Part shown: positions 8,906 through 16,721 of the stretch, in pieces
Position numbering within the stretch: position 1 is the first letter of the stretch
Layout of the letters: each line of letters begins with the position of its first letter
Source of the DNA: Curtobacterium sp. S6
GTDB lineage: Bacteria; Actinomycetota; Actinomycetes; Actinomycetales; Micrococcaceae
Reading direction: 5' to 3'
Assembly: GCF_000710345.2 (NCBI RefSeq)
Contig: NZ_JHEL01000015.1
Location: 868,001 to 932,000, forward strand
DNA: 64,000 nucleotides
Notes under the pieces: model-generated
The model's database searches: none
The model's input: only the letters and a program-made list of their open reading frames with translations
What the model was told of the DNA's origin: nothing
Made by a program: the position numbers and the translations under genes

Positions 8906-8945
8906 CGCCGCCCCACCGTCGCGAAGCGGCGACGGTGAGGCGGCG
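8906..8945. terminator. Hairpin between convergent hchA and LysR genes
   Basis: Seventeen-base arms (8906-8922 and 8929-8945) pair except for two central positions, around loop GAAGCG. It lies just after the hchA stop and before the LysR stop, so it can serve both. No long T-run follows, which is common in high-GC genomes. Confidence 0.6.
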
Positions 8946-8985
8946 CGTCCGCCTGCGCCGTCGAGAACACGAGGCTGTTCGTTGG

Positions 8986-9933
8986 TCATGCCTCGTCGAG
9001 CAACGCGATGCCGAAACCGTCGACCACGGACCGCACCTCGTCGAGATAGCGTTGCGCCTGATCGGTGAGCGGCATCCCGGAATGGTCGATCCAGCCGATT
9101 TCGATGCGCTCGTCGACGTCGAGCGGTATCGCGATGATTTCTGGGTCAAGGTCGTCGCTGATGATGCCCGTGGAAATGGTGTATCCGTCGAGTCCGATCA
9201 TGAGATTGAAAATGGTCGCCCGGTCCGAGACCTGAATCTCCTGCGTGCTCGACAACGTGGAGAGAATCTCCTCGGCGAAATAGAACGAATTATTCGACCC
9301 TTGGTCAAAGGTCAGCCGCGGAAGGCCGGCCAGGTCGGTGAGGCATACGCGTTCCCGGGAAGCCAACGGATTTTTGCGCGAAATGAAGATATGCGGCGCC
9401 GCGTGAAAGAGGGGATGGAAGACCAGCCCCGAATCCCGCAACAGTTTATCGATGACTTTCCGGTTGAAATCGCTTCGATACAAAATTCCGAGTTCGCTGC
9501 GCAGCGTCCGGACGTCTTCGATGATGTCCCACGTTCGGGTCTCGCGGAGAGAAAACTCGTATTCGGCCGCGTCGCTGGCCTTAACCATCCGCACGAAGGC
9601 ATCCACGACGAATGAGTAGTGTTGCGCCGAAATTCCGAGGAGGCGCCGCGATGGCGGCCGGCCGAGGTAATTCTGCTCGAGGAGCTCCATCTGCTCGACG
9701 ACTTGCCGGGCGTACCCGAGGAACTCCACGCCGTCGACCGTGAGGGAAACCCCGCGGGGCGACCTGACAAGAAGCGCGCGCCCGGTCCTGGACTCGAGGT
9801 CCTTCATCGCCGCGGACAACGTTGGTTGCGAGACATACAGCAGGTCGGCGGCGGCGGTGATGGACCCTTCCGCCGCGACCTCGATGAAATAGTTCAGCTG
9901 CGACAGCGTGATGTTCTTCGAACCGGGAGACAT
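8986..9933 (-). CDS. LysR-family regulator, probable regulator of mesX-mesD
   Basis: A 315-residue LTTR. The N-terminal HTH reads LSQLNYFIEVAAEGSITAAADLLYVSQPTLSAAMKDLE (residues 9-46), followed by the substrate-binding domain. It is divergent from the DUF1852/methionine-synthase pair; such an arrangement is the classical LTTR layout, comparable to MetR beside metE. Palindromic ATAG/CTAT repeats lie directly at its start codon and in the shared intergenic region. A role in sensing homocysteine or methionine status is inferred from context only. Confidence 0.88.
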   Translation of the reverse strand: MSPGSKNITLSQLNYFIEVAAEGSITAAADLLYVSQPTLSAAMKDLESRTGRALLVRSPRGVSLTVDGVEFLGYARQVVEQMELLEQNYLGRPPSRRLLGISAQHYSFVVDAFVRMVKASDAAEYEFSLRETRTWDIIEDVRTLRSELGILYRSDFNRKVIDKLLRDSGLVFHPLFHAAPHIFISRKNPLASRERVCLTDLAGLPRLTFDQGSNNSFYFAEEILSTLSSTQEIQVSDRATIFNLMIGLDGYTISTGIISDDLDPEIIAIPLDVDERIEIGWIDHSGMPLTDQAQRYLDEVRSVVDGFGIALLDEA

Positions 9934-9958
9934 AGCCCCAGGCTATAGGAATCCATAG
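9932..9958. promoter_or_regulatory. Overlapping ATAG/CTAT inverted repeats, probable LysR binding region
   Basis: ATAGCC and GGCTAT flank three bases at 9932-9946, and CTAT at 9943-9946 pairs again with ATAG at 9955-9958, giving three half-sites in a row. The first overlaps the start codon of the LysR gene; the last lies 40 bases before the mesX start at 9998. The spacing resembles the recognition and activation sites of LysR regulators. Confidence 0.5.
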
Positions 9959-9997
9959 CTGACCCAAGTTACCCAATGACCGCCAGGTGCCTTCAGG

Positions 9998-11050
9998 ATG
10001 GATTCACAGACCTCCGCAAGGCCGAACCCGGCCGATCAGTCACCGAATTGGGCGCTTATGACAACCGAGTTCACGTTCACCATCACCACCACGCGATTCG
10101 ACGAGGATTACTCGCCGTCGGACAGTTCGCGGGCCACCACAAATTTCGCCAACCTCGCTCGGGGCGAGCGCCGTCAGCAGAATCTCCGCGAGACGTTGTC
10201 GATGATTAATCGGCGCTTCAACGAGCTGGCCCACTGGGATAATCCCGCCGGGGACCGCTACGTCGTGGATCTCGAGATCGTTTCCGGGGAATTGGAATTC
10301 ACCTCGGGCGGCAAGGAGCGCGAATTCCCGCTGCTCGAAGTCCTGGATATCCGGATCCTTGACCGCGTAACGGGTGAGCGGCACCCCGGGATCGTCGGAA
10401 ATAATTTCTCGTCGTACGTTCGAGATTTCGATTTCAGCGTGCGCCTCCCGGCGGCAAATCGCACCGCGACCGAGTTCACCGTACCCGAGGATTTCGGCGA
10501 CCTGCACGGCAAGCTGTTTCAGCACTTTCTGAATTCCCCGGCCTACCGCGAGCGCTTTCAGGCCTCCCCCGTGATCTGTATTAGCGTGTCGACGAGCAAG
10601 ACCTATCACCGCACCGGCAATCATCACCCGGTGCTCGGCGTCGAATACCGACAGGACGAGTATTCCCTGACCGACGAATACTTCGGAAAAATGGGGCTGC
10701 GGGTTCGCTACTTCATGCCTCCCGGCGCCGTCGCCCCGCTGGCTTTTTATTTCCGCGGCGATCTGCTCAACGATTACTCCAACCTGCAGCTGATCGGCAC
10801 CATCAGCACGATGGAAACCTTCCAAAGGATTTACCGCCCGGAGATCTACAACGCGAACGTGAGCGCCGGAGAAATCTACCGGCCCTCGCTGGAACAAGAC
10901 GATTTTTCCGAGACGCCGATTACGTACGATCGCGTCGAACGTAGCCAGCTCGCCACGAAACAAGGCAAGTTCACCGACGAATTCTTCGTCACCCCACACC
11001 GAGACGTTCTCGAGCGATGGGCCGCCAAATACCCCGTACCCGCTGCATGA
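9998..11050 (+). CDS. mesX: DUF1852 protein, MesX accessory factor of folate-independent methionine synthase
   Basis: A member of DUF1852 (PF08908), recognisable from FTFTITTTRFDEDYSPSDSSRATTNFANLARGE near the start and the later RYFMPPGAVAPLAFYF. Published work on core methionine synthases (Price and colleagues, 2021) showed that the MesD family needs a DUF1852 partner and oxygen but neither methyltetrahydrofolate nor cobalamin. Here it sits immediately upstream of, and overlaps by four bases, the ATG-started form of the MetE-core gene. ATG 9998 has AGGTG eight bases upstream; conserved sequence begins at a second ATG, 10058, so the true start could be either. The chemistry of the methyl donor is not known. 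Confidence 0.85.
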   Translation: MDSQTSARPNPADQSPNWALMTTEFTFTITTTRFDEDYSPSDSSRATTNFANLARGERRQQNLRETLSMINRRFNELAHWDNPAGDRYVVDLEIVSGELEFTSGGKEREFPLLEVLDIRILDRVTGERHPGIVGNNFSSYVRDFDFSVRLPAANRTATEFTVPEDFGDLHGKLFQHFLNSPAYRERFQASPVICISVSTSKTYHRTGNHHPVLGVEYRQDEYSLTDEYFGKMGLRVRYFMPPGAVAPLAFYFRGDLLNDYSNLQLIGTISTMETFQRIYRPEIYNANVSAGEIYRPSLEQDDFSETPITYDRVERSQLATKQGKFTDEFFVTPHRDVLERWAAKYPVPAA

Positions 11051-11067
11051 CCATCGGAGAAGAATTC

Positions 11068-12108
11068 TTGACTCAGACGCTTTTGCCCACGACCACCGTC
11101 GGTAGCCTGCCCAAGCCGTCCTGGCTCGCCCGTCCGGAAACCCTCTGGTCCCCCTGGGCGCTGGAGGGCGATGCCCTGGCCGAGGGCCAGCGGGATGGCC
11201 TGCGGATCGCGGTCCACGAGCAGGCGAGCCGCGGCATCGACATCGTCAGCGATGGCGAGCAGACCCGACAGCACTTCGTCACGACCTTCATCGAGCATCT
11301 CGAAGGGGTCGATTTCGACAAGCGTCAGACGGTTCGCATCCGCGACCGCTACGACGCCAGCGTGCCGACCGTGGTCGGCGAGGTCAGCCGCGATCATCCG
11401 GTCTTCGTCGACGACGCGAGGTTCCTCCGTAGGCAGACCGACCGGCCGATCAAGTGGGCGTTGCCCGGGCCGATGACCATGATCGACACCCTCTACGACG
11501 GCCACTACAAGAGCCGCGAGAAATTGGCCTGGGAATTCGCGAAGGTTCTCAACCAGGAAGCCAAGGATCTCGAGGCCGCGGGCGTGGACATCATCCAATT
11601 CGACGAGCCCGCATTCAACGTCTTTTTTGACGACATGAAGGACTGGGGAATTGCCACCCTCGAACGGGCCGCCGAGGGGCTTCGCGCCGAAACCGCCGTG
11701 CACATTTGCTACGGCTACGGGATCACGGCCAATAACGAGTGGAAAGCGACCCTCGGTTCTGAATGGCGGCAGTACGAGGAGTCCCTTCCGCTCCTACAAG
11801 CCTCGGCGATCGATATCGTCTCGCTGGAATGTCAGAATTCCCGTGTTCCGATGGAACTCATCGAGCTGATTCGCGGTAAAAAGGTCATGCTGGGTGCCAT
11901 CGACGTGGCCACCAAAAATATCGAGACGCCGGGGGAAGTCGCCGATACTCTCCGGAAGGCGCTTCGCTTTGTCGACGCGGACAAGCTCATCCCGAGCACC
12001 AACTGCGGCATGGCGCCGTTCCCGAGGGATATTGCCTTTGAAAAGCTGAGTGCGTTGAGCGCTGGTGCACGGATTGTTCGGGAGGAGCTTGAGGACGCGA
12101 GGGTCTGA
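11068..12108 (+). CDS. mesD: MesD-type core methionine synthase (MetE C-terminal domain only)
   Basis: A 346-residue stand-alone version of the catalytic half of cobalamin-independent methionine synthase; the folate-binding N-terminal half of MetE is absent. It begins TLLPTTTVGSLPKP and keeps the zinc ligands of MetE: His212 and Cys214 in VHICYGYG, Glu254 in VSLECQNSR and Cys313 in STNCGMAP. The homocysteine-binding segment IDIVSDGEQTR is present. TTG at 11068 has GGAGAAGAA just upstream; ATG at 11047, overlapping the mesX stop as ATGA, is the alternative. Neighbouring DUF1852 identifies the MesD family rather than an archaeal-type or B12-fed enzyme. Confidence 0.88.
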   Translation: MTQTLLPTTTVGSLPKPSWLARPETLWSPWALEGDALAEGQRDGLRIAVHEQASRGIDIVSDGEQTRQHFVTTFIEHLEGVDFDKRQTVRIRDRYDASVPTVVGEVSRDHPVFVDDARFLRRQTDRPIKWALPGPMTMIDTLYDGHYKSREKLAWEFAKVLNQEAKDLEAAGVDIIQFDEPAFNVFFDDMKDWGIATLERAAEGLRAETAVHICYGYGITANNEWKATLGSEWRQYEESLPLLQASAIDIVSLECQNSRVPMELIELIRGKKVMLGAIDVATKNIETPGEVADTLRKALRFVDADKLIPSTNCGMAPFPRDIAFEKLSALSAGARIVREELEDARV

Positions 12109-12183
12109 GCACCGTGGCGGCTTGTCGCGCCCTCGCCCGCGGAGCTCTGCCCCCCCCTGTTGAGGGATCGGCCCCGAAGAAGC

Positions 12184-12369
12184 TCACCGTGACATCGCAG
12201 AATTCTCATCGATGACCGGGCGGCTCCAGGCTCGGGCCGTCGACTCGACGCCGCCGGTCTTGTACGGCGACGCTTCACCGGTCGGCTCGTAGCCGAGCTT
12301 TCTCCAGAACTGCTCGGCTAGGTCAGCGTTGGTATCGACGATCGACAGCCACGGCACTTCCCCTTGCAC
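12184..12369 (-). pseudogene. GNAT acetyltransferase C-terminal remnant
   Basis: About 61 codons reading PWLSIVDTNADLAEQFWRKLGYEPTGEA and then a TARAWSRP ending. The FWRKLGY motif with a following PTGE is the usual last beta-alpha-beta unit of GNAT acetyltransferases. The acetyl-CoA-binding motif (Q/RxxGxG/A) that should precede it is missing; the sequence upstream is the YoeB toxin gene instead. I read it as a decayed fragment left by insertion of the toxin-antitoxin module, though a short expressed protein cannot be excluded. Confidence 0.5.
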
Positions 12370-12381
12370 AGGTTTAACTCG

Positions 12382-12636
12382 TCAGTAATGGTAGCGAACT
12401 TGCAAGACCACAAGATCATTCCCTATCACCACATAGACAAGTCGATGCTCGTCGGTGATGCGCCTGGACCAAGCACCTAGCGCTCCGTACTTCAGTGGTT
12501 CGGGCTTACCGATTCCCGCGAATGTCTCGCGGAGGCAAGCGTCGATGAGGGTGTTGATTCGCTTCAAGATCTTCCGGTCGGCAACTTGCCAATGTTTATA
12601 GTCTTCCCAAGCCGCCTCGTCCCAAACCAGCCGCAC
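12382..12636 (-). CDS. yoeB: YoeB-type mRNA interferase toxin
   Basis: An 84-residue Txe/YoeB toxin that cleaves mRNA in the ribosomal A site. It starts RLVWDEAAWEDYKHWQ, has RINTLIDACLRETFAGIGKPEPLKY in the centre and ends SRRITDEHRLVYVV then VLQVRYHY. The family's catalytic Glu, Arg and C-terminal His-Tyr are all present, so it looks active. GTG start follows directly on the antitoxin TGA with no gap, giving translational coupling. Confidence 0.92.
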   Translation of the reverse strand: MRLVWDEAAWEDYKHWQVADRKILKRINTLIDACLRETFAGIGKPEPLKYGALGAWSRRITDEHRLVYVVIGNDLVVLQVRYHY

Positions 12637-12897
12637 TCAAACATCCTCGTCAACTCGATCGAGTTCGTGAACCTGCGTATCCCCCGCTCGGGCGCGGTCG
12701 TAGGCGTCAAGCAACCGCCGAGCATTGGCCGGAGACCGGAATAGGTACGCTGTTTCCTTCCACGCGGCGTACTCATCGGCTGGCATAAGAACGGCGTTAC
12801 CGTTCCGGGAGACAATCTCGACTGCCTCACGGTCATCGTTGACTCGTTCTATGAGTGGGAACAGAGTCCTACGGGCTTCGCTTGCACTGATGGACAT
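12637..12897 (-). CDS. yefM: YefM/Phd-type antitoxin
   Basis: An 86-residue antitoxin. The N-terminal DNA-binding half reads MSISASEARRTLFPLIERVNDD and continues EIVSRNGNAVLMPADEYAAWKETAYL, the family signature; the C-terminal half (LLDAYDRARAGDTQVHELD) is the flexible part that would wrap the YoeB toxin. AGGAAG precedes the ATG. The operon is autoregulated in this family and a perfect palindrome lies 37 bases upstream. Confidence 0.92.
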   Translation of the reverse strand: MSISASEARRTLFPLIERVNDDREAVEIVSRNGNAVLMPADEYAAWKETAYLFRSPANARRLLDAYDRARAGDTQVHELDRVDEDV

Positions 12898-12933
12898 ATC
12901 GCGAGCTTCCTGGTCGAAATGAGTGGTACAAGA

Positions 12934-12947
12934 TTATGGTACCATAA
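12934..12947. promoter_or_regulatory. YefM-YoeB operator palindrome
   Basis: TTATGGTACCATAA is a perfect 14-base palindrome upstream of yefM. A second TGGTAC half-site lies at 12924-12929. On the minus strand CATAAT within it could be the -10 hexamer, so binding would block transcription. YefM proteins use long and short palindromes of this arrangement. Confidence 0.6.
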
Positions 12948-13142
12948 CTCTTCTATCTAAATTTTCTCGTAGCCAGCCCAATGGGGAGCTAGACGAACCT
13001 AGAATGCACCCTCCTTCCCATTGCCGGGATCGCGTTGAAACAATGTGGATTATGAGTAGAGGGACGCAATTCATCTCCATACCGGCGATGTGAAAGCTGC
13101 CGAACCGAAGACACCCCAAGAACCTCAAGATAGGACCACATC

Positions 13143-13922
13143 ATGACTCGCACCGCACTCGTCACCGGAGCGTCCTCCGGGATCGGCTTCCGTATCGCCC
13201 AACAGCTCGCCCACCGCGGGTACGACATTGTCGGCGTCGGCGCGAGCGAACGGATCCTCGAGCTGCCCGCGAAACTACCGCAGGCAACGGTGACTCCGGT
13301 CCGCGCCGACCTCACCGACCGTGCCCAGCTCGATGCCGCGTGGGAGGCATTCGAGAAGCTCGGAACAAGCCTCGACGCCGCCGTGCTCAACGCCGGCAAG
13401 AGCCTCGGCGGCGGCTTCGTCGACACTGACCTCGACGAGGAGCTGCACATGCTCGACCTCAACGTGACGAGCCAGGTGATCCTCGCCAAGCGCGTGGTCC
13501 GGCGGATGTCGCAGCAGAAGCAAGGGCGAATCTTGATCACCACGTCACTCTCGGCCACGACGCCGACCCCGTACGAATCGATCTACGGGCCGACCCGCGC
13601 CTTCATGTACAGCTTCGCCCAGGGCCTTCGCGAAGAAATGCGGGAATACGGTGTCTCGGTCACGGCCCTGCTCCCCGGCGCAACAGCTACCGAATTCCAC
13701 GACACCGCCGGAATGCAAGAGACCAAATTCGGCGACAATTCCTGGAAAAACGACCCCGAGCTCGTCGCTAAACTTGGCGTCGACGCCCTGTTCGCGGGTC
13801 GTGACCATGTCGTCGGTGGCGACCGAAACACGCGTTGGGCCGCCTTGCGCAATAAATTGACGCCGGAACGAATCAAGGCCCGGGATTTCGCGAGGGATTC
13901 CAAACCGGATGCCTCGAAATGA
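13143..13922 (+). CDS. Short-chain dehydrogenase/reductase
   Basis: A 259-residue classical SDR. The nucleotide-binding motif is TGASSGIGFRIAQQLA (TGxxxGxG), followed by LNAG at about residue 82. Catalytic Ser is in LITTSLSATTP, and YESIYGPTRAFMYSF carries the Tyr; the usual YxxxK lysine is replaced, since YGPTR has Arg at the Lys position. This substitution may weaken activity or mark a subfamily. No SD is strong, but AGATAGGA precedes ATG by some 10 bases. It lies in the accessory island beside a quinone-oxidoreductase gene; the substrate is unknown. Confidence 0.82.
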   Translation: MTRTALVTGASSGIGFRIAQQLAHRGYDIVGVGASERILELPAKLPQATVTPVRADLTDRAQLDAAWEAFEKLGTSLDAAVLNAGKSLGGGFVDTDLDEELHMLDLNVTSQVILAKRVVRRMSQQKQGRILITTSLSATTPTPYESIYGPTRAFMYSFAQGLREEMREYGVSVTALLPGATATEFHDTAGMQETKFGDNSWKNDPELVAKLGVDALFAGRDHVVGGDRNTRWAALRNKLTPERIKARDFARDSKPDASK

Positions 13923-13995
13923 GGATCCTTTGGGCTACGCTTTCGGCCTGACGTTTTGACTTGCACGGTTCACGGATGCCGTTCGTATTGCGGTA

Positions 13996-14958
13996 TTAGC
14001 TCTGGCGCGTGGTGCTCAGGACGATTTTGCCCGTGCTGTGACCGGACTCAACGGACCGATGCGCCGCGGCGGCTTCGGCAAGGTCGAAGACCTCGGAGAC
14101 GGTTGGTTCGATGATGCCCTGTGCGGCGAGCTCCACGACGCTTTCGAGCCAGTCGCGCTGCGTGTGAACGTGGGTCGCGGCGAAGCGGATACCCGCTTGT
14201 TCCGCTTGAGCGGCAAGGTCCTCGGATCCACCGCCGAGAGCGATGAGCGTTCCGCCTGCCCGGACCGACTGGAGTGCGCTCTCGCGTGAACCCGCGGCCA
14301 GGTTGAGCGCCACATCGACCGTGTCCGTCAGCGCCGCGACGGCCTCGTTATCCCGGTAATCGATGGTCTCGTCCGCACCGAGCCCTCGCAGCCACTCGTG
14401 CTTGCCCGTACTAGCGATCGCGGTGACATGCGCGCCGAGGTGGTGGGCGATCTGCACGGCGAGGTGCCCGACGCCTCCCCCGGCACCGGTGATGAGCACT
14501 CGTTGATCGGGACCAACCCGGGTCGTGTCGGTGAAGGCCTGCCACGCGGTCATGGCCGCCATGGGCAACCCACCCGCTTGCTCATTCGTCAGGTTGTCCG
14601 GGGTGGCGGTCACGTCCTCGGCGGGGACGATCACGTATTCGGCGTAGGCGCGACCTTCTTTCGGAAAGCAGGCCAGACCGAGCACACGCTGCCCGACCGT
14701 CAGACCGGTGACCGAGGAACCGATCGCCTCGACCGTGCCAGCGACGTCCCAACCGGGCGTGAAGGGCAGGGTGATGACACCGGCCGCGGCCATGCCGCCA
14801 CCTTCTCGGGTCATCACATCGATCGGGTTCACTCCCGCCGCCGCGACCGCGACGAGCACCTCGTCGGGCGCCAGGTCGGCGACGGTCGGTGTGTCGGCGT
14901 TCATCGGCTCGAGCACCTCGGGCCCCCCGAAGGCCTGCTGGACGATCTTGACGCTCAT
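13996..14958 (-). CDS. Zinc-independent MDR NADP-dependent oxidoreductase (quinone reductase-like)
   Basis: A 320-residue medium-chain dehydrogenase/reductase. It has the GroES-like N-terminal domain (VNPIDVMTREGG, PFTPGWDVAGTVEAIG) and the Rossmann motif VLITGAGGGVGHLAVQIA at about residues 150-170. The structural and catalytic zinc cysteines are absent, so it belongs to the quinone oxidoreductase/enoyl reductase group. CAGGAGCC is six bases before the ATG. It is convergent with the SDR, separated by 73 bases. It reduces an unknown quinone or enone. Confidence 0.87.
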   Translation of the reverse strand: MSVKIVQQAFGGPEVLEPMNADTPTVADLAPDEVLVAVAAAGVNPIDVMTREGGGMAAAGVITLPFTPGWDVAGTVEAIGSSVTGLTVGQRVLGLACFPKEGRAYAEYVIVPAEDVTATPDNLTNEQAGGLPMAAMTAWQAFTDTTRVGPDQRVLITGAGGGVGHLAVQIAHHLGAHVTAIASTGKHEWLRGLGADETIDYRDNEAVAALTDTVDVALNLAAGSRESALQSVRAGGTLIALGGGSEDLAAQAEQAGIRFAATHVHTQRDWLESVVELAAQGIIEPTVSEVFDLAEAAAAHRSVESGHSTGKIVLSTTRQS

Positions 14959-15145
14959 GGTGTGGCTCCTGAGTTTGCGCGGGTGAGGACATTGTCGGTC
15001 CTAGTCTCTCGCAAGGCGGCGGGGCTGGCCAGGGCGGGTCGATTCGTGGGGACGCTGGGTGTTGGCACGATCATCGAGGCTCACCGGCTGGTCATCACGG
15101 AGTTGCAACGCACGAGCCAAGCCAAGAGGTCACGTTCAGAGGAAC

Positions 15146-16204
15146 TTAGCCGTTCTCGTCCAGCACCCAGGCCTGCTTCAACGGGATGCGCGCACGAGTG
15201 GAAGCGGGAAGCTGGTCGTAGGTCTCGAACAGGCGAGAAAGCAGTTCCTCAGAGTCCCAGATCCGGAAGCTCGTGCGATCTCGCAAGAACTCCCGATCTG
15301 CCGCCCTGGTTACTCCACCCCACGCAACAAGAAGCCCCTGATCCGCGCGGTGTTGCGTCATCGCAGAATGCAGGCCCCGGACGACCTTGACGTCGACAGC
15401 AGATGGTTCACTCTTCACTTCGACGATCAGCGTCGGCGAGTCCAGTCCTAGTGGCCCTCGCCCCGCGAGTATGTCGACCCCACCGTCGGGACCTGGCGGG
15501 GAAACCTCACAATGAAAGCCGAGAGCCTCCAGAATGTCTGCTACGAGGTGGGTGAGTTTGTGACCGGCGAAATTCTCGACCAAATGTGTACGGATCCGGT
15601 CGCGGATGGCCTCAAGGGTAGGCACGGGGTCGGGATCGGTTACCTCGGCCATTTCCGTGCCGACCGTGTGGCTAGAAGTTTCCGGCTGGCTACCGGCGGG
15701 TGTGTTGTTGCCCGGGTCTGCGCCCTTCTCGTATAGGGCCAGAATTCGTTCTGCCGCGTTGTTCCTACTCGGATTGAAGACGGTCATGATGCCGTTGAGC
15801 GAGTAAAGCAGGTCGTCCTTGATGACGGACTTGGACACCGGCTCCGGGAGCCATTTCACGGGAAGTTGATGCCGCCGCCCCCGATCGGCCTCATCGGCCG
15901 CGTACCGATAATTGCCCGCGCACCGGCCGAGGTACACGTAACCGGGTCGGCGTTTGGAGGGCATGACGATGATGTCGCCACGTGCAATCGCGTTGCTAAA
16001 CGCCCAGACCTGACCAGTGGCGTTTGCTCGGCGACCTGACGAGTCATTCGGATACACCGCATCGATCATGGTTCGCACGTCCTCGCGGGACGTACACGCA
16101 GAAAGGTCTCCCACCTCCCACCCGATGGCGGCAGTGCCAGATTCAAGGTTGGCTTGTTCCTGCTCGCCGACACTGCCTGCGCGCACCACCCATGCTTTCA
16201 CCAT
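15146..16204 (-). CDS. Mrr-type restriction endonuclease with N-terminal EVE-like domain
   Basis: A 352-residue two-domain protein. The N-terminal 120 residues (KAWVVRAGSVGEQEQANLESGTAAIGW, then GQVWAFSNAIARGDIIVMPSK) resemble the PUA/EVE-like modified-base reader found on Mrr proteins. The C-terminal half has the Mrr catalytic PD-(D/E)xK core: GPDGGVDILAG (Asp near residue 243) and LIVEVKSE (Glu and Lys near 262-264), plus a helix around VVRGLHSAMTQHRADQGLLVAWGG. The layout predicts modification-dependent (type IV) restriction. No methylase is encoded nearby, which agrees with that reading. The modified base recognised cannot be read from sequence. Confidence 0.82.
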   Translation of the reverse strand: MVKAWVVRAGSVGEQEQANLESGTAAIGWEVGDLSACTSREDVRTMIDAVYPNDSSGRRANATGQVWAFSNAIARGDIIVMPSKRRPGYVYLGRCAGNYRYAADEADRGRRHQLPVKWLPEPVSKSVIKDDLLYSLNGIMTVFNPSRNNAAERILALYEKGADPGNNTPAGSQPETSSHTVGTEMAEVTDPDPVPTLEAIRDRIRTHLVENFAGHKLTHLVADILEALGFHCEVSPPGPDGGVDILAGRGPLGLDSPTLIVEVKSEPSAVDVKVVRGLHSAMTQHRADQGLLVAWGGVTRAADREFLRDRTSFRIWDSEELLSRLFETYDQLPASTRARIPLKQAWVLDENG

Positions 16205-16287
16205 GAACTTCTCCTCTGCTGTGACCCGTGGATCACATTTTCGCCGCTATTCGCCTCTTGAAAATCTCGGTCTTAGAGGCATCAAAG

Positions 16288-16419
16288 TCAAGGTCTGTCA
16301 AAGTTGCTACGCCGTGAGTATATGGTCAGGTGGACCGACCCCGTACGTGCAGCGATTACCTCGGCAACGCTCGTGTTTCCGGCACCGGGAGGCCCCGAGA
16401 GCACGGCGAGACGGCCGCT
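16288..16419 (-). pseudogene. P-loop ATPase/kinase N-terminal remnant
   Basis: Directly after higA, in another frame, the minus strand reads RLAVLSGPPGAGNTSVAEVIAA, then runs about 20 more codons to a TGA at 16288. GPPGAGNT is a Walker A motif with Lys changed to Asn. Nothing of the rest of such a protein follows, because the Mrr gene promoter begins there. It is best read as the 5' stub of a deleted ATP-binding gene that once followed higBA. Confidence 0.45.
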
Positions 16420-16721
16420 CAGGCGACCGCCAGCGGCGTAATCGAGGCGATCTGCTCTCCCACCAGGTCCTCCGCACGGTCCAGCTCGTAGTGGCTTTGC
16501 AGGTTGATCCAGAACTCCGCCGAGGTCCCGAAGAATTTCGCAAGCCGGAGCGCGGTGTCCGCCGTGATGCCTCGCTTGCCGTGCACGATCTCGTTGATCC
16601 GTCGGGGCGGAACCCCGATCGAGACCGCGAGCTTGTTCTGCGTGAGGCCGAAGCCCTCAATAAAGTCCTCCATGAGAACCTCACCCGGGTGGATCGGCTC
16701 AATCCTGTCAGTGTTAGTCAA
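16419..16721 (-). CDS. higA: HigA-type antitoxin (XRE family)
   Basis: A 100-residue antitoxin and autorepressor. The sequence IHPGEVLMEDFIEGFGLTQNKLAVSIGVPPRRINEIVHGKRGITADTALRLAKFFG is the standard HigA/VapI helix-turn-helix with the IHPGE opening, and AEFWINLQSHYEL follows. The start is TTG at 16721, inside the last codons of higB, with GAGGAGGTG about eight bases upstream; the two genes overlap by eight bases. It would neutralise HigB and bind the paired palindromes at 17001-17033. Confidence 0.92.
   Translation of the reverse strand: MTNTDRIEPIHPGEVLMEDFIEGFGLTQNKLAVSIGVPPRRINEIVHGKRGITADTALRLAKFFGTSAEFWINLQSHYELDRAEDLVGEQIASITPLAVA

Noticed and set aside
12150-12157. Run of eight C bases after mesD as a phase-variation tract
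   Set aside because: It lies in noncoding DNA past the mesD stop and not in a promoter spacer, so no switching role is apparent.
14959-15145. Plus-strand peptide GTLGVGTIIEAHRLVITELQ between the MDR and Mrr genes
   Set aside because: Looks protein-like but lacks a start with a ribosome site and any family match; could be a trace of a lost gene but is too short to call.
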